Below, piece after piece: positions 22,411-31,985 of a stretch of DNA of 39,170 bases. Under the pieces are notes generated by a model. That model did no database searches. It saw only the letters and a list, made by a program, of their open reading frames with translations, and was not told where the DNA came from. The position numbers and the translations under genes are program-made. The first letter of the stretch is position 1. Every line of letters starts with the position of its first letter. Source of the stretch: a virus; the IMG/VR virus record IMGVR_UViG_3300029319_000149, positions 1 to 39,170 of that record. The stretch is one strand, 5' to 3'.

Positions 22411-23976
22411 ATGGCTGCAATTGTAACAGATCAATTTAGAATTCTAAATGCAAACAACTTTGTAGAGACAGTGGATGACTCTGCAAATTCATATTATATT
22501 ACATTAGGTCTTGCTAATCCAACTCTTGCGGTTGGTTTTGGTAGAACAACAGATTGGAATACAAATACTCCAAGTCCTGTTGATAATTTTAATTATGTGG
22601 ATCACACTGGAGATACTCAAATATTCGGTAAAAAGGTTACTAGTGCGAATGTAAGAAGGTTAATAACAAGAAGAGACTGGACACAAGGAACAAGATATGA
22701 AATGTATAGACACGACTACAGTGTCACTAATCCATCACCAGTAACAAACTCTACTAGATTATACGCAGCAAATTATTATGTAATCAATAAGAATTTTGAT
22801 GTATATGTTTGTATTGAAAACGGTTCATCTGGTATTAGTTCAACAGGAAATGCATCACAAGACGAACCTTTATTCACTGACTTAGAACCATCAAGAGCAG
22901 GTGAAAGTGGTGATGGATATATTTGGAAGTATCTATTTACCGTTCCTCCTAGTGATATTATAAAATTTGATTCAACAGAATATATTTCTGTTCCTAGTAA
23001 TTGGCCGACTTCATCTGAAACTCAAATACAATCAGTAAGAGAGAATGGTGACTCAACTATAAATAACAATCAAATCAAAACAGTTTATATTGATAAACAA
23101 GGTTTTGGTTATTCTCAAAATATTGTGGGTAGAGAAGTTGATATTGTTGGAGATGGAACAGGTGCAAAAGTTGTTATTGACACCGATAGTAATGGTAAGA
23201 TAATAAAAACAGTTGTCTCTTCAGGTGGTCAAGGTTATAGTTATGGGATGGTTGATTTAGGTCCAATTGGTAATTCTGGAGTATCTGTTGGTAATTTTGC
23301 AAAACTAATCCCAATTATCCCACCTTCAAGAGGTCATGGATATGATTTATACAAAGAATTAGGGACTGACAAAATTTTAGTTTATGCAAGATTTGATGAT
23401 TCGACTAAAGATTTCCCAACAGATACTAAATTTTCACAAATTAGTATCATAAAAAATCCAACTTCAATAGGATCAACATCAGTATACACTGCAAATGATT
23501 TCTCATCAGTTAATGCTATTAAAGTTGTTTCACCAACTGGAACTCCAGTTATTGGAGAAAAAATTAGACAAACAGTTACTGGTGGAACAGCAGAGGGATA
23601 TATTGTATCTTATGATACAGACACTAACGTAATTAAATTTTATCAAGATAGATCATTATTTTTTAATCAAACTAGTGCTGATCAAACTGATTATGTTGGA
23701 ATTACAACTGGGTCTAAAGTTTTACAATTTGAATCCTCAGCTGAAAGTATAATTTCTGCAAGTGGATTTTCTGCCACTGTAGATCAAAACTTTACTGGAA
23801 TAAGTACAAACCCATCTGGTAATAAGGTTATTTCATTAGGAGTAAACTTCACAAATGGTCTTGCATCTCCTGAGATAAATAAAAAGTCGGGTGAAATAAT
23901 TTACTTGGACAACCGACCACTAGTTACTAGAAACCCTAGACAAAAAGAAGACATTAAAATCATTTTGGAATTTTAA
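22411..23976 (+). CDS. 8: baseplate wedge subunit gp8
   Basis: The 521-residue product begins MAAIVTDQFRILNANNFVET and contains 'YYITLGLANP', 'DWNTNTPSPVDN', 'NVRRLITRRDW' and 'GDGYIWKYLFTVPPSDIIKF', the signature blocks of gp8-type wedge proteins in T4-like marine phages. T4 gp8 has 334 residues; the excess lies mainly in the C-terminal half, which carries two 'GxGY' repeats (GFGY near 231, GQGY near 273). Gp8 dimerises and links gp7 and gp10 in the T4 wedge. There is no strong Shine-Dalgarno; the start is the first ATG of the conserved N-terminus, 19 bases after the late promoter. Confidence 0.9.
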   Translation: MAAIVTDQFRILNANNFVETVDDSANSYYITLGLANPTLAVGFGRTTDWNTNTPSPVDNFNYVDHTGDTQIFGKKVTSANVRRLITRRDWTQGTRYEMYRHDYSVTNPSPVTNSTRLYAANYYVINKNFDVYVCIENGSSGISSTGNASQDEPLFTDLEPSRAGESGDGYIWKYLFTVPPSDIIKFDSTEYISVPSNWPTSSETQIQSVRENGDSTINNNQIKTVYIDKQGFGYSQNIVGREVDIVGDGTGAKVVIDTDSNGKIIKTVVSSGGQGYSYGMVDLGPIGNSGVSVGNFAKLIPIIPPSRGHGYDLYKELGTDKILVYARFDDSTKDFPTDTKFSQISIIKNPTSIGSTSVYTANDFSSVNAIKVVSPTGTPVIGEKIRQTVTGGTAEGYIVSYDTDTNVIKFYQDRSLFFNQTSADQTDYVGITTGSKVLQFESSAESIISASGFSATVDQNFTGISTNPSGNKVISLGVNFTNGLASPEINKKSGEIIYLDNRPLVTRNPRQKEDIKIILEF

Positions 23977-23979
23977 AAA

Positions 23980-26900
23980 ATGCCACAAAAAACGAATTTA
24001 AATATAAGTCCTTATTATGATGATTTTAATAAGGAAGATAAATTTTACAAAGTCCTATTTAAACCAGGATTTCCTGTTCAAGCGAGAGAATTAACAACTC
24101 TACAATCTTCTTTACAAAATCAAATTGAATCTTTTGGTAGTCACATCTTTAAAGATGGGTCTATGGTTATACCTGGCAATATTAATTTCGACTCACAATA
24201 TCATTCAGTAAGAATATTAGACACTCATTTAGGTATTCCAGTTACTTTGTACCTAGATCAGTTAATTGGTTTAAAATTAAAAGGAAGAACTTCTGGCATT
24301 ATTTTAACGATTGATAGTTATCAATTAGTGGGAACAAGTACAGAAATAGATGATTTAACGATATATGTTCAATATTTACAATCTGGAAGTGATAATCAAA
24401 TATCAAATTTAACTGATGGTGAGCAATTAATAGTTCAAGAATCTTTCATTTATGGTAATACAGCAGTAAATGAAGGTGAAACAGTCTTGACATTAGTTGA
24501 TAGTGGTGCCTCTGCCATAGGATCTGCTGTTGGTATTTCATCTGGAACGTATTTTATTAGGGGTTCTTTTGTAGATGTATCTACAGATAAAATAATTTTA
24601 GATCCATATTCAAATACACCATCATATAGAGTTGGTTTAAATATTGACGAACAAATAATAACTGCCAAGAATGATGATTCTCTCTATGATAATGCAAGAG
24701 GGTTTTCAAACTTTGCTGCACCTGGTGCAGATAGATTAAAAATAACTACAACTTTAGGAAAGAAAAGTTTAACAGACTTCAATGATACAAACTTTATTGA
24801 ACTTTTAAGGGTAGATGAGGGTGAAATCAAAAAAATTGTTAAAAAATCCGATTACTCTCTTATTAGAGATTATTTTGCCACAAGAACATATGATGAGTCA
24901 GGAAATTATTCAGTAGCACCATTTGATGTTCAAGTTTTTAACTCATTAAATAATGGTTTATCAAATGAGGGTATTTTTAGATCAAATGAAGTAACTGATC
25001 AACAAAATACACCATCTGATGATTTAATGTGTGTCAAAGTATCTGCAGGAAAAGCATATGTAAAAGGATACGATATTAGTCTCGATGGATCATCATTTAT
25101 AGATGTCCCTAAACCAAGAGATAAACAGACAGTAGATGCATCACTAGTTCCATATCAAATGGGAACTATTTTAAGAGTTAATAATGTTTACGGTGCTCCT
25201 AAATCAAATACTGACTATGATACATATTGTTTGGAATTATACAACCAAAGAACTGGTTCAAATACTTCTGGAACAGGAGAGTTGATAGGAAAAGCAAGAG
25301 TTTACTCTTTTGCAGTATCTGATGCAGCTTATAGTGGTGATACAACTGAATGGGATTTGCATTTATTTGATATGCAAACATTTACTCGTTTAGTGCTAAA
25401 CCAATCGGTAAGTAATACTGAATTACCAATAACCTCATATGTAAGGGGATTAAGTAGTGGAGCTACTGGATATGCAATAGCAGCTGGTGGAGCAAGCACA
25501 GTTGTTAAATTAACTCAAGTCACTGGTAAATTTGTACAGGGTGAACAAATAATTATTAATGAAGATTCAGAAATATCAAGATCTATTCAAACAGTAAGAA
25601 CTTTTGGTATACAAGATATTAAATCAGTATATCAAGATATGAGTAACGATGGTAATTATGATTCAGATTTTGTTGCTGATACAGTTTTACAAAGCAGAAT
25701 TCCAACTGGATTCAGTATTACAGATGTGTTAAATATTGGGACAACTGGTATTGCTACGTGTGCAGGTAGGAGTTTTACTGGTATTAAAACAGACACAATT
25801 ATTAGATATCAGTTGCCAGATGAAGCAGAAGAGAGATTTAACAGAGTTGTAAATGTTGCAACAGATGGATTATCTATAGAATTAGCTGCTGTTGACACAG
25901 TAACAGGTATATGTAATGGTGCATTACCAACCACATTAGCAACTGCAACATTCTCATTTGGTGTTCCTAATATTAATTTAAATGAAAACAAAGGACTATA
26001 TGCACAATTAGGAAATAGAAATGTATCTGATATTGATTTATCAAATTCTAATTTAGTTATTACTAAAAATATAACTGGTAGAACCACTGATGCAAATGGT
26101 GCTTTAACAGTTAATATTGGTAATGCTGGTATATCGAGTGCATTTTATGAAAATTTTGATGCTGAAAGATATTCAGTTCATTATGATACTGGTATTATTG
26201 AACCTTTAACACAAGATCAATTTGTTTTAGGTATAGATGGTCAATCAGTAACTATTAATGGATTAACTCCTAACCAATCGGATGTTGTTTTAATAGCTAC
26301 ACTTAAAAAACAAGCACTAAAAAGTAAAGTAAAAAATTATATAAGAAGTGAAAAATTAGAGGTTACTAAAACTGGAGTCGGAATTAATACATCACTTACA
26401 GGGATGGATAAAGCCACTGGTTATGGATTGAGGGTTGAAGATAGAGAAATATCGTTAAACATTCCCGATGTGGTAAAAATTATAGGTGTTTTTGAATCAA
26501 CTGATACAAATGTACCTACACTTGATAGATTAACTTTCCCTGATGGTTTAAATTTAAATACCACAGCTATATTGGGTGAAAAAATTATAGGTGATAGTAG
26601 TGATGCTATAGCACAAATTACAGGTTTAATATCTGCAACTGAGGTTGAAATTGCATATCTAACACCAACTAAATTTACAACAGGTGAGGTTTGTAATTTT
26701 GACGAATCAAATATTAGTACAATATTATCACTTATAACTCTTGGTAATAATTTAGATATAACTAACAGATTTCAACTTGATAAAGGGCAAAGAGAACAAT
26801 TCTATGATTATTCTAGATTGGTGAGAAGAGTTAATTTTCCACCTCCAACTAGAAAAGTTTTAATTGTATATGATACATATTCAGTCGCAAGTAATGATGA

Positions 26901-29900
26901 TGGTGATTTTTGCACTGTAGCATCATACGGTGAGGAAAGATTTTCTCAAGATATTCCATTACTAAAAGATGGATTAAGAGCAAGTGATACAATAGATTTT
27001 AGACCTAGAGTTGCAAAATACACGGGTGCAGAATCACCGTTTGCTTTTAAAAACAGAACTTTTGCAACTAGTGGAAATAATCCATCATTTGTAGTGACTC
27101 CAAATGAGAGTTCAATTATTTCATATAATTTTTACTTGCCTAGAAATGATAAAGTTGTTTTAGATACTTTAGGAAACATAGGAGTAATTCAAGGAACATC
27201 ATCAACTGATCCAGTGACTCCTGCAACTAATAGTGATGCGATGGAAGTTGCAACAATTGAGTTACCTGCCTATCTTTATAACCCTGATGATGCAATTATA
27301 AGAGTTGCTGATAATACCAGATATACCATGAGGGATATTGGTAGACTTGAGGATAGGATAGAAAATTTAGAGGAAGTTACTTCATTAAGTTTACTAGAAC
27401 TTGATACAAGAACTTTACAAGTTCAAGATGTAGATGGTTTATCAAGATTCAAAACTGGATTTTTTGTCGATGATTTTAAAAATACAGATCTTTTAGATAT
27501 TAATGATCCAGATTGCAAAGTATCGATTGATCCTGATAATCAAGAATTAATTGTTCCTATGGATTTCTGGTCTATGAAACCAGAAATAGCATTAGATTTA
27601 ACAACTAATGTTGATACAGCAGATTTTTCTCAAGATCTTGAATTATTAGATACGAATGTTCAAAAAACTGGTGATCTAATTACAGTAGCTTATGAAGAGG
27701 TTGACTGGATAGATCAACCACTAGCGTCCAGAGTGGAAAATGTAAACCCCTTCAACATGGTTGAATTTATTGGTACTATTGAATTAAAACCATTTTCTGA
27801 TACTTGGGTTAGAACTATAGAAGTTGATGGTGGTCTTGTAAGGGTTACTGGAGGAAGGAGAAGACGAATCAGTGCAGTAGGTGCTCTCGTTGGTGGTGTC
27901 ATTGCTAATTTTAATCCAATTGGTTTTATACTTGGTGGTATATTTGGTGGTTTATTTGGACGAAGAAGAAGAAGAGTTACAACAAGAACTGAAAGAGTGC
28001 TGACAAGTCGTGTTCCTGATCCTCATATCAGATCTAGAAACGTTGCTTTTTCTGCAAATGGATTAAGACCTGTTGCTAGATTCTATCCATTCTTTGACAG
28101 TGTTAGTGGAATCGATATTATTCCAAAACTTCTTGAAATATCTATGACAAATGGAATATTTTCAAAAGGTGAAACTGTAGAAGCTTATGATGAAAATGGT
28201 GAACAGGTTGCAATATTCAGAATAGCTCAACCTGATCATAAGTTAGGTGATATAAATTCACCCGATGAGACATTTAATGCAAACCCATATGATACAACTT
28301 TATCTTTAGGTTCTGTTTATTCAGCTGCGTCCACTGTATTAAATATTGATGTTTTATCATTATCAGATGAAGCACAAGGAAAATTCTTTGGATATATTCC
28401 AACTAGTAACGTAACTTTATTGGGTCAAAGTAGTGGTGCACAAGCAGAAGTTGTTGATGTAAGATTAGTTGCAGACACTTATGGAGATCTCTATGGTTCA
28501 TTCTTCTTTAGAAATCCATTAACAGATCCACCACCACCATTAAGATTTAGAACAGGAGTCAGTACATTCAAACTAACATCAAGTCCAGAGAATGCGGAAC
28601 CATTACCTGGTAGTCTGTTAATAAGTTCTGGTGAAACTACTTATGAAACAGAAGGTAGAATAGACACATTTACAACCACTATTGTACAAACCGTCAGAAG
28701 AAGACGTAGGTTTGATCCCCTTGCACAATCATTTACAACTGATGAAACTGGTGCATTTTTAACTGCTGTTGATTTATATTTTGGTAATAAAGATACTAGT
28801 CAAAAACTAACAGTTGAAGTAAGAACTATGGAGTTGGGTCTTCCAACTAATTCACTTGTTCGAGATTATGCTCGTGTTGTTCTTAATCCAAATGATATTA
28901 ATATTTCATCTAACGCTGAGTTGCCAACAAGAGTTAATTTCCCTTCCCCTGTATATCTTGAACCAGATACTGAATATTGTATAGTTCTCCTTGCACCTAC
29001 AACGAATCTTTATGAAGCATGGATCGCTCAAATGGGTGAAAGAACAGTAAATACACAAAGTTTACCTGATGCTGAGTCAGTTGTTGTAACTCGTCAATAC
29101 GTTGGTGGAAGTTTATTCAAATCACAAAATGGTACTATTTGGACACCAAGCCAATTTGAAGATCTTAAATTTACTTTGCGTAAAGCACAATTCTCAACCA
29201 CTCCTGGTACTGCGTTCTTCTATAATCCTAAGTTAGAAACAAACTCTGGTATTATTGAGAGATTAAGTCCCAATGCGATTAGAACATTACCAAGAAAATT
29301 AAAAGTTGGTATTCAGACAACAACTAATGCTGGTACAGTTGCTGCTATAAGTTTACCAGGCATCCAAGTAAGTGATGCAACAACAGGAGATCCGATTAAA
29401 GGATTTATTGAAAAAGTTGGAGGACCAGTAAGCACATTTAGTATAACAAATGCAGGAACAGGATATAAACCAAGTCTCTCTAGTGGCACTGCAGTTACAG
29501 GAGTTCCTTTATATGCAATTACTGGAAGGGGTACTGGTGCGACTGCAACAGTGGAAACTAATGCATCAGGACAAGTATCATCAATCGCATTAACAAGTAA
29601 CACAGCAGGTTCTGGATATGCTGTAGGGGATGTTTTAGGAATATCTACTGTTGGATTTGGAACTCATAAAAAAGGAACAGGTGCTGAAATTACAGTTAGT
29701 GCAATCAACGGAGTAAGCACTCTATATCTTAATAATGTACAAGGTGAAGAATTTACATCTGGTCAACCAATAGTTGTTTATGAAGGTGGAAATGCAACAT
29801 CATATGGTAGTACAGAAATTACATCATCCGCTGTTTATGATGACAAGTACAGAGGTAATATAGTAGAAGTTCAACACTATAATCATGGTATGCAAGCTGA

Positions 29901-31176
29901 TACTAACTTGGTTACTCTTGCAAATGTTGAACCAGATACTCCTCCTATTCTACTTACTGATTTCCTAGATGTTGATGATCAGGTAATATCAATAGCAAAT
30001 ACAGAGGCGTTTGCTACATTTAATGGAATATCTACTGCACAAGGATTTATCCAAATCAATAATGAAATTATTTTCTATAATAGTGTTCAACCAAACCAAT
30101 TAGGGATTGGAACAAGAGGTGTTGACAACACTATTATCAGAACACATGATGTAGGTACTGTTTCACGTAAATATGAATTAAATGGTTATGACTTGAGAAG
30201 AATCAACACAGATCATAATATGACCAATATATCTGCTTTAAGTAAAGAGAGAGGTATTGATTCTTACTATCTTGAAATTAATAGAGGTGGATTATCTGAT
30301 GGTGATAGTCAGGTTAGTTTTACAAAAGAGCAAAATGTAGGTGGAGAAAATATTTTCGCATCACAGAACTATCAATTCAATACAGTTATACCTCAGTTCA
30401 GTGCTTTGACACCAAGTGAAAGTACAACAGTTGATGCTCAAGTTAGAACCGTTTCAGGTACGAGTGCTGGTGGTGGAGAAATTCCATTTATTGATCAAGG
30501 TTACGAACCTGTGACTCTAAATCAACCAAATTCATTAAGCACACCAAGATTAGTTTGTTCAAGGATAAATGAAAATACAAGATTGACAGGATTACCATTA
30601 AATCGTTCATTTACATTAGGTGTTAGAATGGAAACTACTGATCCTAATTTATCTCCAGTATTAGATATTTCAAATGCTACAGTGGTTTATCAAAGATCAA
30701 GACTCAACAAACCAATTGATGATTATGCGAAGGATTCTAGATCTAATGTGACAACTGGTGATCCACATGCAGGTGTTTATATCAGTAATAGAGTTGATCT
30801 TAAGAATCCAGCAACATCACTCAAAGTATTAGTTGCTGCTTATCGTGACGAGTCTGCAGACTTCAGAGTCCTTTATCAATTGTTCAGAGAGGATGGAAGT
30901 GAAACAGAATTAGCGTATGAACTATTTCCTGGATATGATAATCTTAACGATACTGATGGTGATAATTTTGGTGATCAAGTAATTGATAATGCCAAAAATA
31001 GTGGTAGATCTGATGCTTTTGTTTCAGGAAGTAATCTTGATGAGTTTAGAGAGTATCAATTTAGTGTTGATGATTTAGATGAATTTACTGGATTTAGAAT
31101 TAAAATCGTATGTAGTGGAGCTAATGAGGCACGATCACCCAGATTTAAAGATTTTAGAGCACTAGCATTAGCATGA
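23980..31176 (+). CDS. large virion structural protein, DUF4815 family (2398 aa)
   Basis: The N-terminus (NISPYYDDFNKEDKFYKVLF, then 'PGFPVQARELTTLQSSLQNQIE' and 'GSMVIPGN') is the hallmark of DUF4815, a structural protein found near gp8 in marine T4-like phages and probably part of the baseplate periphery or fibre attachment. At 1297-1327 a Gly/Ile/Phe-rich hydrophobic stretch lies between RRRR (1293-1296) and RRRRR (1328-1332). A 'RRRRRFDPLAQSF' block near 1573 starts a beta-sandwich (FLTAVDLYFGNKD, EPDTEYCIVL) common to phage tail proteins. GxGY repeats occur near 1826 and 1876, and an 'INNE...RGV' module near 1990-2055. It begins three bases after gp8 and overlaps the next gene by four (ATGA). 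It may occupy the gp9/gp10 role, but no direct homology is visible. Confidence 0.82.
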   Translation: MPQKTNLNISPYYDDFNKEDKFYKVLFKPGFPVQARELTTLQSSLQNQIESFGSHIFKDGSMVIPGNINFDSQYHSVRILDTHLGIPVTLYLDQLIGLKLKGRTSGIILTIDSYQLVGTSTEIDDLTIYVQYLQSGSDNQISNLTDGEQLIVQESFIYGNTAVNEGETVLTLVDSGASAIGSAVGISSGTYFIRGSFVDVSTDKIILDPYSNTPSYRVGLNIDEQIITAKNDDSLYDNARGFSNFAAPGADRLKITTTLGKKSLTDFNDTNFIELLRVDEGEIKKIVKKSDYSLIRDYFATRTYDESGNYSVAPFDVQVFNSLNNGLSNEGIFRSNEVTDQQNTPSDDLMCVKVSAGKAYVKGYDISLDGSSFIDVPKPRDKQTVDASLVPYQMGTILRVNNVYGAPKSNTDYDTYCLELYNQRTGSNTSGTGELIGKARVYSFAVSDAAYSGDTTEWDLHLFDMQTFTRLVLNQSVSNTELPITSYVRGLSSGATGYAIAAGGASTVVKLTQVTGKFVQGEQIIINEDSEISRSIQTVRTFGIQDIKSVYQDMSNDGNYDSDFVADTVLQSRIPTGFSITDVLNIGTTGIATCAGRSFTGIKTDTIIRYQLPDEAEERFNRVVNVATDGLSIELAAVDTVTGICNGALPTTLATATFSFGVPNINLNENKGLYAQLGNRNVSDIDLSNSNLVITKNITGRTTDANGALTVNIGNAGISSAFYENFDAERYSVHYDTGIIEPLTQDQFVLGIDGQSVTINGLTPNQSDVVLIATLKKQALKSKVKNYIRSEKLEVTKTGVGINTSLTGMDKATGYGLRVEDREISLNIPDVVKIIGVFESTDTNVPTLDRLTFPDGLNLNTTAILGEKIIGDSSDAIAQITGLISATEVEIAYLTPTKFTTGEVCNFDESNISTILSLITLGNNLDITNRFQLDKGQREQFYDYSRLVRRVNFPPPTRKVLIVYDTYSVASNDDGDFCTVASYGEERFSQDIPLLKDGLRASDTIDFRPRVAKYTGAESPFAFKNRTFATSGNNPSFVVTPNESSIISYNFYLPRNDKVVLDTLGNIGVIQGTSSTDPVTPATNSDAMEVATIELPAYLYNPDDAIIRVADNTRYTMRDIGRLEDRIENLEEVTSLSLLELDTRTLQVQDVDGLSRFKTGFFVDDFKNTDLLDINDPDCKVSIDPDNQELIVPMDFWSMKPEIALDLTTNVDTADFSQDLELLDTNVQKTGDLITVAYEEVDWIDQPLASRVENVNPFNMVEFIGTIELKPFSDTWVRTIEVDGGLVRVTGGRRRRISAVGALVGGVIANFNPIGFILGGIFGGLFGRRRRRVTTRTERVLTSRVPDPHIRSRNVAFSANGLRPVARFYPFFDSVSGIDIIPKLLEISMTNGIFSKGETVEAYDENGEQVAIFRIAQPDHKLGDINSPDETFNANPYDTTLSLGSVYSAASTVLNIDVLSLSDEAQGKFFGYIPTSNVTLLGQSSGAQAEVVDVRLVADTYGDLYGSFFFRNPLTDPPPPLRFRTGVSTFKLTSSPENAEPLPGSLLISSGETTYETEGRIDTFTTTIVQTVRRRRRFDPLAQSFTTDETGAFLTAVDLYFGNKDTSQKLTVEVRTMELGLPTNSLVRDYARVVLNPNDINISSNAELPTRVNFPSPVYLEPDTEYCIVLLAPTTNLYEAWIAQMGERTVNTQSLPDAESVVVTRQYVGGSLFKSQNGTIWTPSQFEDLKFTLRKAQFSTTPGTAFFYNPKLETNSGIIERLSPNAIRTLPRKLKVGIQTTTNAGTVAAISLPGIQVSDATTGDPIKGFIEKVGGPVSTFSITNAGTGYKPSLSSGTAVTGVPLYAITGRGTGATATVETNASGQVSSIALTSNTAGSGYAVGDVLGISTVGFGTHKKGTGAEITVSAINGVSTLYLNNVQGEEFTSGQPIVVYEGGNATSYGSTEITSSAVYDDKYRGNIVEVQHYNHGMQADTNLVTLANVEPDTPPILLTDFLDVDDQVISIANTEAFATFNGISTAQGFIQINNEIIFYNSVQPNQLGIGTRGVDNTIIRTHDVGTVSRKYELNGYDLRRINTDHNMTNISALSKERGIDSYYLEINRGGLSDGDSQVSFTKEQNVGGENIFASQNYQFNTVIPQFSALTPSESTTVDAQVRTVSGTSAGGGEIPFIDQGYEPVTLNQPNSLSTPRLVCSRINENTRLTGLPLNRSFTLGVRMETTDPNLSPVLDISNATVVYQRSRLNKPIDDYAKDSRSNVTTGDPHAGVYISNRVDLKNPATSLKVLVAAYRDESADFRVLYQLFREDGSETELAYELFPGYDNLNDTDGDNFGDQVIDNAKNSGRSDAFVSGSNLDEFREYQFSVDDLDEFTGFRIKIVCSGANEARSPRFKDFRALALA

Positions 31177-31367
31177 TACCAGTAGAAGGTCACAAACACT
31201 TATACAGAGATGAAAAATCTGGTGCTATCATAAACACTGATAGTCACGGATTTTCTCAGTATAAAAAGTCAAAAAAATTAAAATTGACTCAAAAACAAGA
31301 GATAGATAGCATGAAAAAGGATATTGAAGAAATTAAAAATTTGCTCAGATTAATAGTAGAAAAATAG
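31173..31367 (+). CDS. small conserved phage protein with C-terminal coiled coil (64 aa)
   Basis: The product begins MIPVEGHKHLYRDEKSGAII, then 'NTDSHGFSQYKKSKK', followed by a charged helix (QEIDSMKKDIEEIKNLLRLI) with heptad spacing of Ile/Leu, so a short coiled coil is likely. The 'GH..LYRDE.SGAI.N.D..G..QY' start is one I recall after the DUF4815 gene in T4-like cyanophages. It overlaps the preceding stop by ATGA, indicating coupled translation. It could be a small virion or assembly component; its role is unknown. Confidence 0.75.
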   Translation: MIPVEGHKHLYRDEKSGAIINTDSHGFSQYKKSKKLKLTQKQEIDSMKKDIEEIKNLLRLIVEK

Positions 31368-31382
31368 ACGGGTTATATTAAA

Positions 31383-31390
31383 TATAAATA
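31383..31390 (+). promoter_or_regulatory. T4-type late promoter TATAAATA
   Basis: TATAAATA in the only sizeable gap of this part, 28 bases before the gene at 31418. It would drive the fibre cluster and probably the neck genes behind it. Confidence 0.75.
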
Positions 31391-31417
31391 TATCTTAGAT
31401 CCTGATATTGTTTTTAA

Positions 31418-31756
31418 ATGGCAGTTTACGTAAGTAATTTAACTGTTAATACTGGAACTACATTTTCTCAAGTTTTTACATTAGAAAGTGCAGCGACAAA
31501 TTCTGCTACAGATTTAACTGGTTTTACTGCAGCTGCACAGATGCGAAAGCATCCTGGTGCTAGTTCAGCAACTGATTTTAATACAACTATTATTAATGCA
31601 ACTAGTGGACAAATAAGAGTTGGTCTTACAACATCTCAAACTTCAGTGTTAAAACCAGGTAGATTTATGTATGATGTTCTTATAACAGACTCATCTGGTG
31701 AAGTGACAAGAGTTTTAGAGGGTGCTGTCCTAGTTAGAGAGGGAGTTACGAAATAA
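31418..31756 (+). CDS. small beta-rich virion protein, BppU-N-like (112 aa)
   Basis: The product begins MAVYVSNLTVNTGTTFSQVF and is all-beta by pattern: 'DLTGFTAAAQMRKH', 'IINATSGQIRVGLTTSQTSVLKPGRFMYDVLITDSSGEV' and 'VLEGAVLVREGVT'. This strand order (a 'GxTF' strand, a 'DLTG.t..aqmR' strand, 'G.y.yDv...' and 'r.l.G...v..gvT') resembles the N-terminal domain of lactococcal-type baseplate BppU and related marine phage proteins. It probably is a small fibre or connector subunit. Its stop shares one base with the next ATG. The similarity is by pattern only. Confidence 0.65.
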   Translation: MAVYVSNLTVNTGTTFSQVFTLESAATNSATDLTGFTAAAQMRKHPGASSATDFNTTIINATSGQIRVGLTTSQTSVLKPGRFMYDVLITDSSGEVTRVLEGAVLVREGVTK

Positions 31757-31983
31757 TGGCAGAAATCAAAGTTAGAGTTGGTCAAAAGAATGCTATTAAG
31801 GTTACATCTTCATTAGCGGGAAATGCAGCAGGAACTATTGGTGAACTAAGTGATGTGAACGCCAGTAACCCACAGAATGGAATGGTTTTAGTGTATAACA
31901 GTACTACTCAACAGTGGACTGGAACTTTGGAGTTGACTCCAGGTGCAACACAGAATTTGGACATAAACGGAGGTAGCTTCTAG
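31756..31983 (+). CDS. small fibre-associated protein ending in NGGSF (75 aa)
   Basis: The product carries 'GELSDVNASNPQNGMVLVYNSTTQQW', a segment common in phage tail fibres ('LsDV....p.nG.vLvyn..t..W'), and ends 'NLDINGGSF'. The 538-residue fibre that follows ends 'TTIDGGSF', so the two share a C-terminal tag. It overlaps the preceding gene by one base and lies two bases from the next. It is likely a virion component of the fibre complex, perhaps interchangeable with or binding to the same partner as the fibre's C-terminus. Confidence 0.65.
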   Translation: MAEIKVRVGQKNAIKVTSSLAGNAAGTIGELSDVNASNPQNGMVLVYNSTTQQWTGTLELTPGATQNLDINGGSF

Positions 31984-31985
31984 AA

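Noticed and set aside
31418-31756. Immunoglobulin-like capsid decoration protein
   Set aside because: The strand order fits a BppU-N-like baseplate or fibre domain better, and the neighbours are fibre genes, not head genes.
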